Assembly: GCF_004349065.1 (NCBI RefSeq)
Contig: NZ_SMKZ01000062.1
Location: 1 to 38,315 of the forward strand
Length of the DNA stretch: 38,315 bases
DNA from: Jiangella asiatica
Lineage (GTDB): Bacteria > Actinomycetota > Actinomycetes > Jiangellales > Jiangellaceae
Direction: 5' to 3'
The notes below the pieces were generated by a model. The model was not told where the DNA came from. It worked only from the letters and a program-made list of their open reading frames with translations, and ran no database searches. Below are positions 1-8,215 of the stretch, in pieces. The translations under genes were made by a program, and so were the position numbers. The first letter of the stretch is position 1; the number at the start of each line of letters is the position of its first letter.

Positions 1-31
1 ATGCGGGGTGGTGCGGGGTGGCGCGGCGGGT

Positions 32-60
32 TTGGGCACTGGGCGCTGGTCCGGTAGTCT
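32..60 (+). promoter_or_regulatory. Candidate sigma-70-type promoter for the yceD-rpmF-rnc-mutM operon
   Basis: TTGGGC (32-37) and TAGTCT (55-60) are separated by exactly 17 nt. This fits an actinobacterial housekeeping promoter and would start transcription about 45 nt before the TTG start of the first gene. The call is motif matching only; a promoter further upstream, outside the window, is equally possible. Confidence 0.4.
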
Positions 61-114
61 TGGGCGTCGGCCTCACCTCGAGGTCGAGATTGGCATGCCC
101 ACACCGCACGAGAG

Positions 115-717
115 TTGATCACGCTGAGCACGCTCGATCCGCGCGCGCCGTTCGTCCTCGTCACCCACGAGCTCGGACGCCGGCCTGGCTCGACCCAGCG
201 GGTCACGCGGACGGTGCCGGCGCCTGGCGATCTCGGCCTTGGCGGCGTGGTCGGAGTGCCCGAAAGGGCCGACGTCGAGCTGAACCTGCGGCTCGACGCG
301 GTCATGGAGGGCGTGCTGGTATCTGGCACGGTGCGAGCCCGCTTCGAGGGTGAGTGCGTGCGGTGCCTGGACTCCATCGGCGGCGAGGTCGTGGCCGAGA
401 TCCAGGAGCTGTACGTCTACCCGGAGCGGGCCGACGACCCCGACACCGAGACCGACGACGACGAGATGCGTGTCGAGGACGACATGGTCGACCTCGAGCA
501 GCCGATCCGGGACGCGGTGGTGCTGGCGCTGCCGCAGTCGCCGACCTGCCGGCCCGACTGTCCGGGCCTGTGCCCGGTCTGCGGCGCCCGGTTCGCTGAC
601 GACCCGGACCACGCGCACGAGTCCACCGACCCACGGTGGGCGGCCCTGGCCGGGCTGCTCGCCGACGAAACGAAAGAGTCCGGCTCGACGAGGGCCGGCC
701 CGACGGAAGAGAACTAG
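115..717 (+). CDS. yceD: YceD/DUF177-family protein
   Basis: A 200-residue member of the YceD (DUF177) family, which is encoded next to rpmF in most bacteria and is linked to large-subunit rRNA/ribosome biogenesis. The N-terminus (LDPRAPFVLVTHELGRRPGS) is the usual actinobacterial opening. The middle carries the family motif ECVRCLD, followed by an acidic stretch (residues about 100-130) and a second cysteine cluster CRPDCPGLCPVCG near residue 147. The four or more cysteines suggest metal binding. The chosen start is TTG at 115, because the frame has no other start codon nearby and the family sequence begins right there; the Shine-Dalgarno sequence is poor. It is the first gene of a likely operon with rpmF, rnc and mutM. 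Its stop codon TAG lies inside a tandem repeat that continues into the rpmF leader. Confidence 0.9.
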   Translation: MITLSTLDPRAPFVLVTHELGRRPGSTQRVTRTVPAPGDLGLGGVVGVPERADVELNLRLDAVMEGVLVSGTVRARFEGECVRCLDSIGGEVVAEIQELYVYPERADDPDTETDDDEMRVEDDMVDLEQPIRDAVVLALPQSPTCRPDCPGLCPVCGARFADDPDHAHESTDPRWAALAGLLADETKESGSTRAGPTEEN

Positions 718-820
718 CCACGTGCCGACCGCGAGGTCGTAGGCGGCGGCGAGTCTCACGAGAAAAAGAGAGAACGAGCCACGTGCCGACCGCGAGGTCG
801 TAGGCGGCGGCGAGTCTCAC
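708..820 (+). repeat. Tandem duplication (52 bp, period 61) in the yceD-rpmF junction, each copy with a GNRA-loop hairpin
   Basis: Bases 708-759 and 769-820 are identical except one position (T715 versus G776). Positions 716-759 and 777-820 match perfectly over 44 bp. Each copy contains CGACC-GCGA-GGTCG (726-739 and 787-800), a 5-bp stem closed by a GCGA tetraloop, and a CACGTG palindrome. The second copy runs into the purine-rich AAGGGAAAGGA before the GTG of rpmF. The first copy spans the stop codon of yceD, and the single mismatch is what makes that TAG. The repeat may be a structured leader of the L32 gene or a recent replication-slippage duplication. Confidence 0.9.
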
Positions 821-839
821 AAGGGAAAGGAATCCAGCC

Positions 840-1043
840 GTGGCCGTCCCGAAGCGGAAGATGTCGCGCAGCAACACCCGCCACCGCCGTTCGCAGTGGA
901 AGGCGAAGCTGCCGCAGGTCCAGAAGCGCACCGTCAACGGGCGCACCACCTGGGTCGTCGCGCACCGCGCCCACGTGGTCGAGGACTCCCAGGGCACGCC
1001 ACTGTTCCGCGAGTACAACGGTCGCCAGGTCGGCGACGCCTGA
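840..1043 (+). CDS. rpmF: 50S ribosomal protein L32, cysteine-free type
   Basis: A 67-residue protein beginning [20 protein letters not shown], the hallmark N-terminus of actinobacterial L32 (bL32), a component of the large ribosomal subunit. The GTG start at 840 follows an AAGGGAAAGGA ribosome-binding site. The C-terminal half has no cysteines, so this is the zinc-independent form rather than the four-cysteine zinc-ribbon form. It sits between yceD and rnc as in most actinobacteria. The gap to rnc is 20 nt, so co-transcription is likely. Confidence 0.95.
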   Translation: MAVPKRKMSRSNTRHRRSQWKAKLPQVQKRTVNGRTTWVVAHRAHVVEDSQGTPLFREYNGRQVGDA

Positions 1044-1063
1044 GGGTTCGTCAGGAGCTCCCC

Positions 1064-1882
1064 GTGACGGCCGAGACCCCACCCCTGTCCGTGCTGGAGG
1101 GGCGTCTTGGCGTGCCTGTCGATCCCGAGCTGCTCCAGCTCGCCCTGACGCACCGCTCGTTCGCCTACGAGAACGGCGGCCTGCCCACCAACGAGCGGCT
1201 GGAGTTCCTCGGCGATGCCGTCCTCGGGCTGGTCGTCACCGAGACGCTGTACCGGCTGCATCCGGACCTGTCCGAGGGGCAGCTGGCGAAGCTGCGTGCC
1301 GCGGTGGTCAACATGCGGGCGCTGGCTTCGGTCGCCCGCGACCTCGAGCTCGGCCGGTTCGTCCGGCTCGGGCGTGGTGAGGAGACCACGGGCGGCCGCG
1401 ACAAGTCCTCGATCCTGGCCGACACCGTCGAGGCCATCATCGGGGCGGTCTTCCTCGACCACGGGCTCGCCGACACCGCGGCGTTCGTGCACCGCCTGGT
1501 CGACGACCTCATCGAGGCGTCGGCGCTGCTCGGTGCCGGCCTGGACTGGAAGACCTCGCTGCAGGAGCTCACATCCCGGCACGGCCTCGGCGTCCCGGAG
1601 TACCGCATCGCCGAGGACGGCCCCGACCACGCCAAGACCTTCACCGCCGAAGTCGTCGTCAGCGGCCAGGTCCGCGGCGCCGGCACCGGGCGCAGCAAGA
1701 AGGAGGCCGAGGCGCGCGCGGCCGAGCTGGCCTGGAAGGCGCTGAGCGAGGCCGCCGAGCCCGCGACCGCCCGGACGGCGAGCGCGCAGACGGCCACCGC
1801 CCAGACGACGACCGCCGGGGCCGCCACGTCAGCGCGGAACAGCTCCGCCGTGCCGGGCAGCGACGGTGCCCGAACTTCCTGA
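1064..1882 (+). CDS. rnc: Ribonuclease III
   Basis: A 272-residue double-strand-specific endoribonuclease that processes rRNA precursors and structured mRNA in the cytoplasm. The RNase III signature [11 protein letters not shown] is at residues 43-53, with catalytic acidic residues E44, E47, D51, D120 and E123 ([13 protein letters not shown]). A double-stranded RNA-binding domain covers about residues 164-231 ([10 protein letters not shown] to AAELAWKAL). The start is GTG 1064, preceded by AGGAG at 1053-1057; the open frame extends further upstream, but over rpmF. The last 40 residues are a low-complexity Ala/Thr/Ser tail absent from short RNase III proteins. The 3' end overlaps mutM by 17 nt, suggesting translational coupling. 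Confidence 0.95.
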   Translation: MTAETPPLSVLEGRLGVPVDPELLQLALTHRSFAYENGGLPTNERLEFLGDAVLGLVVTETLYRLHPDLSEGQLAKLRAAVVNMRALASVARDLELGRFVRLGRGEETTGGRDKSSILADTVEAIIGAVFLDHGLADTAAFVHRLVDDLIEASALLGAGLDWKTSLQELTSRHGLGVPEYRIAEDGPDHAKTFTAEVVVSGQVRGAGTGRSKKEAEARAAELAWKALSEAAEPATARTASAQTATAQTTTAGAATSARNSSAVPGSDGARTS

Positions 1883-2726
1883 GGTCGAGGTCGTCCGCCG
1901 GGGCCTGGCCGCGCACGTCCTCGGCCGCGTCATCACCCGCGTCGACGTCGGGCACGAGCGCGCCATCCGCCGCCACGTCGCCGGGGCCGCCGACTTCGCC
2001 GGCCTGCTCGAGAACACATCGCTGACCGCTGCGCTGCGCCGCGGCAAGTACCTCTGGCTGCCGCTCGACGACGGCGTCCACGCGCTGCTGGGACACCTCG
2101 GCATGAGCGGGCAGCTGCTGGTCCAGCCGGCCGCTGTGCCGGACGAGCCGCACCTGCGGGTGCGAGTGGTGTTCGCCGACGGCGACCCCGAGCTGCGCTT
2201 CGTCGACCAGCGCACGTTCGGCGGCCTGGCGGTCGTCACCATCGGTGCCGACGGCGTGCCGGTGCCCATCGCGCACATCGCGCCGGACCCGCTCGACCCG
2301 CTCTTCGACGACGAAGCGTTCCGCCAGTCCCTGCGCCGGCGCCGCACGGGCGTGAAGCGTGCCCTGCTGGACCAGTCGCTGGTCTCCGGCGTCGGCAACA
2401 TCTACGCCGACGAGGCGCTGTGGCGGGCCCGGCTGCACTACGCGCGGGCGACCGAGACGCTGCGCCGCCCGGACGTCGCCCGGCTGCTGGCAGCGGTGCG
2501 CGAGGTCATGGGCGAGGCGTTGCGGCACGGCGGCACGTCCTTCGACAGCCTGTACGTCGACGTCAACGGCGACAGCGGGTACTTCGACCGGTCGCTGAAC
2601 GTCTACGGACGGGCCGGACAACCCTGCCGACGGTGCGCAACGCCGATCCGCCGCGACCCGTTCATGAACCGCTCGTCGTACACGTGTCCGACCTGTCAAC
2701 CGCGACCACGGCACGGACGCTGGTGA
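1866..2726 (+). CDS. mutM: Formamidopyrimidine-DNA glycosylase (Fpg/MutM)
   Basis: A 286-residue bifunctional DNA glycosylase/AP lyase that removes 8-oxoguanine and formamidopyrimidines. After loss of Met1 the N-terminus PELPEVE provides catalytic Pro2 and Glu3. Lys61 in RRGKYLWL fits the conserved beta-hairpin lysine. The helix-two-turns-helix is at about 170-183 ([14 protein letters not shown]), and the C-terminal zinc finger uses C254, C257, C274 and C277, with an [11 protein letters not shown] end carrying the conserved arginine. The length is normal. The start is GTG at 1866, inside the 3' end of rnc. All catalytic features are present, so it should be active. Confidence 0.95.
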   Translation: MPELPEVEVVRRGLAAHVLGRVITRVDVGHERAIRRHVAGAADFAGLLENTSLTAALRRGKYLWLPLDDGVHALLGHLGMSGQLLVQPAAVPDEPHLRVRVVFADGDPELRFVDQRTFGGLAVVTIGADGVPVPIAHIAPDPLDPLFDDEAFRQSLRRRRTGVKRALLDQSLVSGVGNIYADEALWRARLHYARATETLRRPDVARLLAAVREVMGEALRHGGTSFDSLYVDVNGDSGYFDRSLNVYGRAGQPCRRCATPIRRDPFMNRSSYTCPTCQPRPRHGRW

Positions 2727-2882
2727 GACGTGATCAGCGAAACACCCGAACGTGTTGACCGACCGGCCTACCTGGTGAGATGCTGTTTAGAGCTGCGGCC
2801 TGTGCGTCTCTTGTCAGGCTTGCCCGCCGCGGCGCTCACAATGATCATTTTTTCTTCAAGGCCTGTGTGGAGGGCTTCGACA

Positions 2883-3086
2883 ATGGCGAAGGCGCTGTTG
2901 GGTTATGTCGGGGGAACTGATCCAAGGCTTGCGACCGAGGTACAGCGTCTGCGCAGGCGGGTGACCGACCTCGAGGCGCAGATCCTGCGGCTCCAGACCG
3001 AGAACGATCAGCTCGCCGAGGCGGCTGTCGAGCACGGCCGGCTCGCCCTCGACGACACTCAGGTTCCGCAACCTGCGCTGACCTGA
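2883..3086 (+). CDS. Small conserved coiled-coil protein upstream of smc
   Basis: A 67-residue acidic protein beginning MAKALLGYVGGTDPRLATEV. A leucine/charge heptad pattern over residues 20-50 (RLRRRVTDLEAQILRLQTEN) predicts a single coiled coil. Short proteins of this kind, with the GYVGGTDPR opening, are common next to smc in actinobacteria; their role is unknown. The ATG at 2883 has GGAGGG at 2869-2874 as ribosome-binding site. The open frame extends upstream to 2730, but that part looks non-coding and lacks a ribosome-binding site. A link to chromosome structure is only an inference from position. Confidence 0.75.
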   Translation: MAKALLGYVGGTDPRLATEVQRLRRRVTDLEAQILRLQTENDQLAEAAVEHGRLALDDTQVPQPALT

Positions 3087-3099
3087 GGGTCCGCGGTTG

Positions 3100-3105
3100 T
3101 AGGCT
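3100..3105 (+). promoter_or_regulatory. Candidate -10 element for smc
   Basis: TAGGCT lies 27 nt before the GTG of smc and would leave a short leader containing the AGGGGAG ribosome-binding site (3119-3125). No convincing -35 hexamer is visible, so this is weak evidence for an smc-specific promoter. Confidence 0.35.
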
Positions 3106-3132
3106 GACCCCCAAATCCAGGGGAGTCGGTCT

Positions 3133-6100
3133 GTGCACCTGAAGAGCTTGACGCTACGGGGTTTCAAGTCCTTCGCGTCGTCAACGACGCTGCGCCTGGA
3201 ACCCGGCATCACGTGTGTGGTCGGGCCCAACGGCTCGGGCAAGTCCAACGTCGTCGACGCCCTGGCCTGGGTCATGGGCGAGCAAGGCGCGAAGAGCCTG
3301 CGCGGCGGCAAGATGGAGGACGTCATCTTCGCCGGGACGGCGGGCCGCCCCGCGCTCGGCCGCGCCGAGGTCGTCCTCACCATCGACAACGCCGACGGCG
3401 CGCTCCCCATCGAGTACTCCGAGGTCACCATCTCGCGGACGATGTTCCGCAACGGCGGCTCCGAGTACGCCATCAACGGCCAGAGTTGCCGCCTGCTCGA
3501 TGTGCAGGAGCTGTTGTCCGACTCCGGCATCGGCCGCGAGATGCACGTCATCGTCGGCCAGGGGCAGCTCGACGCCGTCCTGTCGGCCACGCCGGAGGAC
3601 CGCCGCGGCTTCGTCGAAGAGGCCGCCGGCGTCCTCAAGCACCGCAAGCGCAAGGAGAAGGCGCTGCGCAAGCTCGAGGCGATGCAGGCCAACCTCACCC
3701 GGGTGCAGGACCTCACCGCCGAGCTCCGCCGCCAGCTGGGCCCGCTGGGCCGGCAGGCCGAGCTGGCCCGCAAGGCCGCCGTCATCCAGGCCGACCTGCG
3801 CGACTCCCGGCTGCGGCTGCTCGCCGACGAGCTGGTGCAGGCCCGCGCCAACCTCGAGCAGGAGGTCGCCGACGAGACCGCGCTGAAAGCCCGGCAGGCC
3901 GAGCTGGCCCGTGCGCTGGAGCAGGCCCGCGCGGCCGAGGCGCGGCTGGAGGCGCAGGCCAAGGAGGTTGCGCCGCTGCTGTCGCGTGCTTCCGATGCCT
4001 GGTACCGCCTGTCCGGCCTGCGAGAGCGGGTGCGCGGTACGGCGTCGCTGGCCGCCGAGCGGGCCCGGCACCTGGCCGCGCCGATCGACGCCGGTGGCTC
4101 CGGGCGCGACCCGGACGCACTGGAGCGCGAGGCTGCCGCCGTCCGCGAGCAGGAGGCCGAGCTCGAGGAGCAGATCAGCGCCGCTCGCGAGGCGCTGGAC
4201 GACGCGATGGAGAACCGCCGCATCGCCGAGGACGCCGCGGAGACCGAGGAGCGCCGGCTGGCAGCGGCCGCACGTGCCACCGCGGACCGCCGCGAAGGGC
4301 TGGCCCGGCTGTCCGGGCAGCTGGAGGGCCTGCGCCGGCGGGCCGCGGCCGCCGAGGCGGAGCTGGCCCGGCTCACCGCCGCCCGCGAGGAGGCGCTGCG
4401 CCGCGCCGCACAGGCCGAGCACGACTTCACCGCCCTCGAGACCACCATCGCCGGCCTGCAGGTCGGCGACGACGGCCAGCTGGACGTCGAGCACGAGCGT
4501 GCCGCGAAGGCGCTGGCCGACGCCGACGACGCTCTGCGCCGGCTGCGCGAGGACGAGCGCGGCGCCGAGCGCGAGCGGGCGGCGCTGGCCGCGCGGCACG
4601 AGGCGCTGCAGATGGGCCTCACTCGCAAAGACGGCTCGGAGGCGCTGCTGGCCGCGTCTGACCGGCTGTCCGGCGTCCTCGGCTCCGTCGCCGCCCTGCT
4701 GACCGTCGAGCCGGGCTGGGAGGCCGCGGTCGCGACGGCGCTGGGCGCGGCCTCCGACGCGGTCGCGGTCGGCTCCGTGGACGACGCCGTCGCGGCGCTG
4801 CGGCTGCTGCGCCAGGACGACCTCGGCCAGGCGGGGCTGCTCGTCGGCGGCGCGCCCTACGACGACCCCGGCTCGTGGCAGCCGCTGCCGGCCGGGCTGC
4901 GCTACGTCGTCGACCTCGTCACCGCGCCGGCCGAGCTGCGTCCGGCGCTGACCAACTCGCTGCGCGGCATGGCCGCCGTCGACGACCTCGCCGCGGCCCG
5001 GGCGCTGGTCGCCGAGCTGCCGGAGCTGGTCGCGGTCACCCGCGACGGCGATCTGCTCGGCCGCGACCGCGCCTTCGGTGGCTCTTCCACCGCCCCCAGC
5101 CTGCTGGAGCTGCAGGCGGCCGTCGACGAGGCCGCGGACCGGCTGGCCGTGGCCACCGGCAAGGCCGAGGACCTCGCCCGCAAGCTCGCCGCCGCCGAGC
5201 GCGCCCGTGCCGAGGCGGCGGCCGCCGAGGCGGCCGCGCTGACCCGGTTACGCGAGTCCGACGCCGAGCTGTCCGCGGTCGCCGAGAAGCTCGGCCGGCT
5301 CGGCGGCACCGCGCGGGCGGCCGCCGAGGAGGCCGAGCGGCTCGCCACGCAGGTCGCACAGGCCGAGGAGGCCCGCGACCGCGACCTCACCGGCCTGGCC
5401 GAGATGGAGGAGCGTCTCTCCGCCGCGGAGGAGACTGCCGACGACGCCGTCGAGCCGTCGGCCGACGAACGCGACCGGCTGGTCGAGGCCGCCCGATCCG
5501 CCCGGCAGGCCGAGACCGAGGCCCGGCTGGCGCTGCGCACCGGCGAGGAGCGGACCCGCGCGCTGGCGGGACGGGCCGAGAGCCTGGAGCGCACGGCGCA
5601 GCGCGAGCGCGACGCCCGCGCGGCCGCCGTCGCCGCGGCCCGGCAGCGCACCGAACAGGCCCGGGTGGCCGCCGCCGTCGCCCGCGGCGCCGCCGTCGTC
5701 CTGGAGCACCTAGAGCGGTCGCTGGAGCAGGCCGCGGCCGAGCGCGACGAGGCCGAGCGGACCCGCGCGGAGCGCGACACCGCGCTGGGTGAGGAGCGCG
5801 CCCGGGTGCGCACCCTCAGCGACGAGCTCGACGAGATCACGTCCACCGTCCACCGCGACGAGCTGGCTCGCGCCGAGCACCGGATGCGGGTGGAGGCGCT
5901 GGAGACCAAGGCGGTCGAGGAGCTGGGGGTGGACCCCGCCACGCTGGTCGACGAGTACGGGCCGCACCTGCTCATCCCGGTGCCGCCGGACGACGACGGC
6001 GAGCCGCGCGAGCCGGTCCCGTTCGTCCGCGAACAGCAGCTCAAACGGATGAAGGCGGCCGAGCGCGGGCTGACCGCGCTGGGCAAGGTCAACCCGCTGG

Positions 6101-6687
6101 CGCTGGAGGAGTTCGCGGCGCTGGAGGAGCGGCACGCGTTCCTCACCGAGCAGCTGGAGGACCTCAAGAACACCCGGCGCGACCTGCTCGACATCGTCAA
6201 GGAGGTCGACGACCGCGTCCAGCAGGTGTTCGCGTCGGCGTTCGAGGACACCGCGCGCGAGTTCGCCGACGTGTTCTCACGGCTGTTCCCCGGCGGCGAG
6301 GGCCGCCTGGTGCTCACCGAGCCCGACGACCTGCTGACCACCGGCATCGACGTCGAGGCGCGTCCTCCCGGCAAAAAGGTGAAGCGGCTGTCGCTGCTGT
6401 CCGGCGGCGAGCGGTCGCTGGTGGCGGTGGCGTTCCTGGTGGCGCTGTTCAAGGCGCGGCCCAGCCCGTTCTACATCCTGGACGAGGTCGAGGCCGCCCT
6501 GGACGACACCAACCTCGGCCGGCTGCTGGGCATCTACGAGGAGCTGCGCGAACGCAGTCAGCTCATCGTCATCACCCACCAGAAGCGGACGATGGAGATC
6601 GCCGACGCGCTGTACGGGGTGTCCATGCGCGGTGACGGCGTCACGGCGGTGATCAGCCAGCGCATCCGCGAGTCCGAGCCGGTCTGA
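3133..6687 (+). CDS. smc: Chromosome segregation protein SMC
   Basis: A 1184-residue SMC ATPase, the core of the bacterial condensin (with ScpA/ScpB), acting on the nucleoid. The N-terminal head has Walker A GPNGSGKS at residues 31-38. Long coiled-coil arms, rich in Ala/Arg/Glu, flank a hinge at about 500-640 (GVLGSVAALLTVEPGWEAAVATAL region). The C-terminal head carries the ABC signature LSGGE at 1089-1093 and Walker B FYILDEVEAALDD with D1117 and E1118. The start is GTG 3133, with AGGGGAG 8 nt upstream; the start fits the family's MHLKSLTLRGFKSFA opening. Full length, no frameshift. Unlike the common actinobacterial arrangement it is not directly followed by ftsY. Confidence 0.97.
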   Translation: MHLKSLTLRGFKSFASSTTLRLEPGITCVVGPNGSGKSNVVDALAWVMGEQGAKSLRGGKMEDVIFAGTAGRPALGRAEVVLTIDNADGALPIEYSEVTISRTMFRNGGSEYAINGQSCRLLDVQELLSDSGIGREMHVIVGQGQLDAVLSATPEDRRGFVEEAAGVLKHRKRKEKALRKLEAMQANLTRVQDLTAELRRQLGPLGRQAELARKAAVIQADLRDSRLRLLADELVQARANLEQEVADETALKARQAELARALEQARAAEARLEAQAKEVAPLLSRASDAWYRLSGLRERVRGTASLAAERARHLAAPIDAGGSGRDPDALEREAAAVREQEAELEEQISAAREALDDAMENRRIAEDAAETEERRLAAAARATADRREGLARLSGQLEGLRRRAAAAEAELARLTAAREEALRRAAQAEHDFTALETTIAGLQVGDDGQLDVEHERAAKALADADDALRRLREDERGAERERAALAARHEALQMGLTRKDGSEALLAASDRLSGVLGSVAALLTVEPGWEAAVATALGAASDAVAVGSVDDAVAALRLLRQDDLGQAGLLVGGAPYDDPGSWQPLPAGLRYVVDLVTAPAELRPALTNSLRGMAAVDDLAAARALVAELPELVAVTRDGDLLGRDRAFGGSSTAPSLLELQAAVDEAADRLAVATGKAEDLARKLAAAERARAEAAAAEAAALTRLRESDAELSAVAEKLGRLGGTARAAAEEAERLATQVAQAEEARDRDLTGLAEMEERLSAAEETADDAVEPSADERDRLVEAARSARQAETEARLALRTGEERTRALAGRAESLERTAQRERDARAAAVAAARQRTEQARVAAAVARGAAVVLEHLERSLEQAAAERDEAERTRAERDTALGEERARVRTLSDELDEITSTVHRDELARAEHRMRVEALETKAVEELGVDPATLVDEYGPHLLIPVPPDDDGEPREPVPFVREQQLKRMKAAERGLTALGKVNPLALEEFAALEERHAFLTEQLEDLKNTRRDLLDIVKEVDDRVQQVFASAFEDTAREFADVFSRLFPGGEGRLVLTEPDDLLTTGIDVEARPPGKKVKRLSLLSGGERSLVAVAFLVALFKARPSPFYILDEVEAALDDTNLGRLLGIYEELRERSQLIVITHQKRTMEIADALYGVSMRGDGVTAVISQRIRESEPV

Positions 6688-6724
6688 CCGCCGGGCCATC
6701 CGACCCCTGGTCGGGCGGTGTTTT
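6687..6724 (+). terminator. Intrinsic terminator after smc
   Basis: CCGACC (6700-6705), loop CCT and GGTCGG (6709-6714) form a strong stem. It is enclosed by an outer ACCGCC/GGCGGT pair and followed by TTTT at 6721-6724. It begins immediately at the smc stop codon and separates the housekeeping operon from the sugar importer. Confidence 0.8.
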
Positions 6725-6837
6725 AGCTGGTTCACTGGTCACACAACTGCTCCTCGGTGACGGGGCATCACGTCGGAGCGCGCGGGTGACCTGCCTGCTC
6801 GCCGAGGGCTGTCAACCTTCGTGAGGGGGAATCGACA

Positions 6838-8145
6838 ATGGTGTCTTCTCTTCGCCGGAAAGGTATGGCCCTGGCCGCAGTGGTGGCCGCCGCGTCGCTT
6901 GCCCTCGCCTCGTGCGGTGACGACGACGATGGCGGCGACGAGCCGGCTGGCGGCGACACCGGTCAGGCCAGCACGGAATTCGAGTTCTTCTCCTGGTGGA
7001 CCGGCGCCGGTGACTCCGAGGGCAAGCAGGCGCTCCTCGACCTGTTCGCCGAGCAGAACCCGGACGTCGAGATCACCGACGCCGCGGTGGCCGGCGGTGC
7101 CGGGACGAACGCGCAGGCCGTGCTGACCACACGCCTGCAGGCCGGCGACCCGCCGGACTCCTATCAGCGGCACGTGGGTGCCGAGCTGCAGCCGGACATC
7201 GAGGCCGGTCTCGTGGAGGACCTGACCTGGCTGTACGACGAGGAGGGCTGGCGGGACGTCTTCCCGCAGGACATGCTCGACCTCATCACGGTGGACGACA
7301 GAATCTACTCGGTGCCGGTGAACATCCACCGGTCGAACCTGCTCTGGTACAACCCGGCGGTGCTGGCCGAGGCCGGCATCACCGCCCCGCCGACCAGCTG
7401 GGACGAGTTCCTGCAGCAGGCGGCCACACTGGAGGCGGCCGGCAAGATCCCGCTGACCATCGGTCCGTCGTGGACCCAGAAGCACCTGCTGGAGAACGTG
7501 CTGCTGGGCGAGCTGGGCGCGGAGGCGTACTCCGGGCTGTGGGACGGCTCGACCGACTGGGAGTCCTCGGAGGTCGTGGCGGCGCTGGACACGTTCACCG
7601 AGGTGCTCTCGCACAGCAACCTCGGTGAGGCGGCGGCGGATTGGCAGCCCGCGATCGACCCGATCATCGAGGGCGACGCCGCGTACAACGTCATGGGCGA
7701 CTGGGCGAACACGTACTTCGCCACCGCTCAGGGCCTGGCCTTCGAGACCGAGTACGGCGTGACGACGTCGCCGGGCACGGAAGGCATCTTCAACTTCCTC
7801 TCCGACAGCTTCACGCTGCCGGAGGGCGCGCCGCACCGCGACCTCGCGATCGAGTGGTTGCGGCTGGCCGGCTCGCAGGAGGGCCAGGACACCTTCAACC
7901 CGATCAAGGGGTCCATCCCGGCACGCACGGACGCCGACCCGGCGCTGTACACCGACTACCTGGCGATGCCGCTGACGGACTGGAACGATCCCGAGATCGA
8001 GCTGGTCGGTTCCCTGGCGCACGGCGTCGTCGCCGGTGGTGCGTTCAACACCGACATCGACTCCGCACTGGGCGAGTTCGTCGCCAGCGGCGACAGCGCC
8101 CAGTTCGCGTCGGCGGTGAAGGAGGCGTACGAGGCGAACCAGTGA
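6838..8145 (+). CDS. Extracellular sugar-binding lipoprotein of a CUT1 ABC importer
   Basis: A 435-residue solute-binding protein (SBP_bac_1 type). A lipoprotein signal peptide ends at the lipobox LASC with Cys26, followed by an acidic, Gly-rich linker (residues 27-45). The start of the mature domain (EFEFFSWWTGAGDSEGKQAL) and the stretch AVAGGAGTNAQAVLTTRLQAGDPPDSYQRH resemble the glucose/mannose-binding branch typified by Pseudomonas GtsA, so a monosaccharide substrate is likely but not shown. The ATG at 6838 follows GAGGGGGA. It is the first gene of an operon with two permeases and an ATPase. A 13-bp stem-loop directly after it may keep its mRNA level above that of the permeases. Confidence 0.9.
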   Translation: MVSSLRRKGMALAAVVAAASLALASCGDDDDGGDEPAGGDTGQASTEFEFFSWWTGAGDSEGKQALLDLFAEQNPDVEITDAAVAGGAGTNAQAVLTTRLQAGDPPDSYQRHVGAELQPDIEAGLVEDLTWLYDEEGWRDVFPQDMLDLITVDDRIYSVPVNIHRSNLLWYNPAVLAEAGITAPPTSWDEFLQQAATLEAAGKIPLTIGPSWTQKHLLENVLLGELGAEAYSGLWDGSTDWESSEVVAALDTFTEVLSHSNLGEAAADWQPAIDPIIEGDAAYNVMGDWANTYFATAQGLAFETEYGVTTSPGTEGIFNFLSDSFTLPEGAPHRDLAIEWLRLAGSQEGQDTFNPIKGSIPARTDADPALYTDYLAMPLTDWNDPEIELVGSLAHGVVAGGAFNTDIDSALGEFVASGDSAQFASAVKEAYEANQ

Positions 8146-8161
8146 GTCCATCACCTCGCCG

Positions 8162-8194
8162 GCCGGTCCCGCGGCCCACCTCCGCGGGGCCGGC
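8162..8194 (+). other. Strong stem-loop between binding-protein and permease genes
   Basis: The arm at 8162-8174 (GCCGGTCCCGCGG) pairs with 8182-8194 (CCGCGGGGCCGGC) over 13 bp with one G-U, around a 7-nt loop. There is no T tract. In binding-protein operons such hairpins commonly stabilise the upstream mRNA or attenuate read-through, giving excess binding protein; that role is inferred here. Confidence 0.7.
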
Positions 8195-8215
8195 TCCGAG
8201 GGGTCAGGAGTCCAC

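Noticed and set aside
302-1630. Very long antisense frames opposite the housekeeping and SMC genes
   Set aside because: These are shadow frames common in GC-rich genomes; the plus-strand products are unambiguous family members.
2836-2870. TGATCATTT followed by AGGCC resembles the end of the 92-bp element plus its flank in the mutM-smc region
   Set aside because: Only about 14 matching bases with gaps; no second inverted end and none of the inner dyads. Treated as chance.
6725-6837. ACTGGTC half-site and GTGA-N7-TCAC near the sugar importer promoter as DasR- or CRP-like operators
   Set aside because: Only half of the DasR dyad is present and the second dyad is too degenerate to name a regulator.
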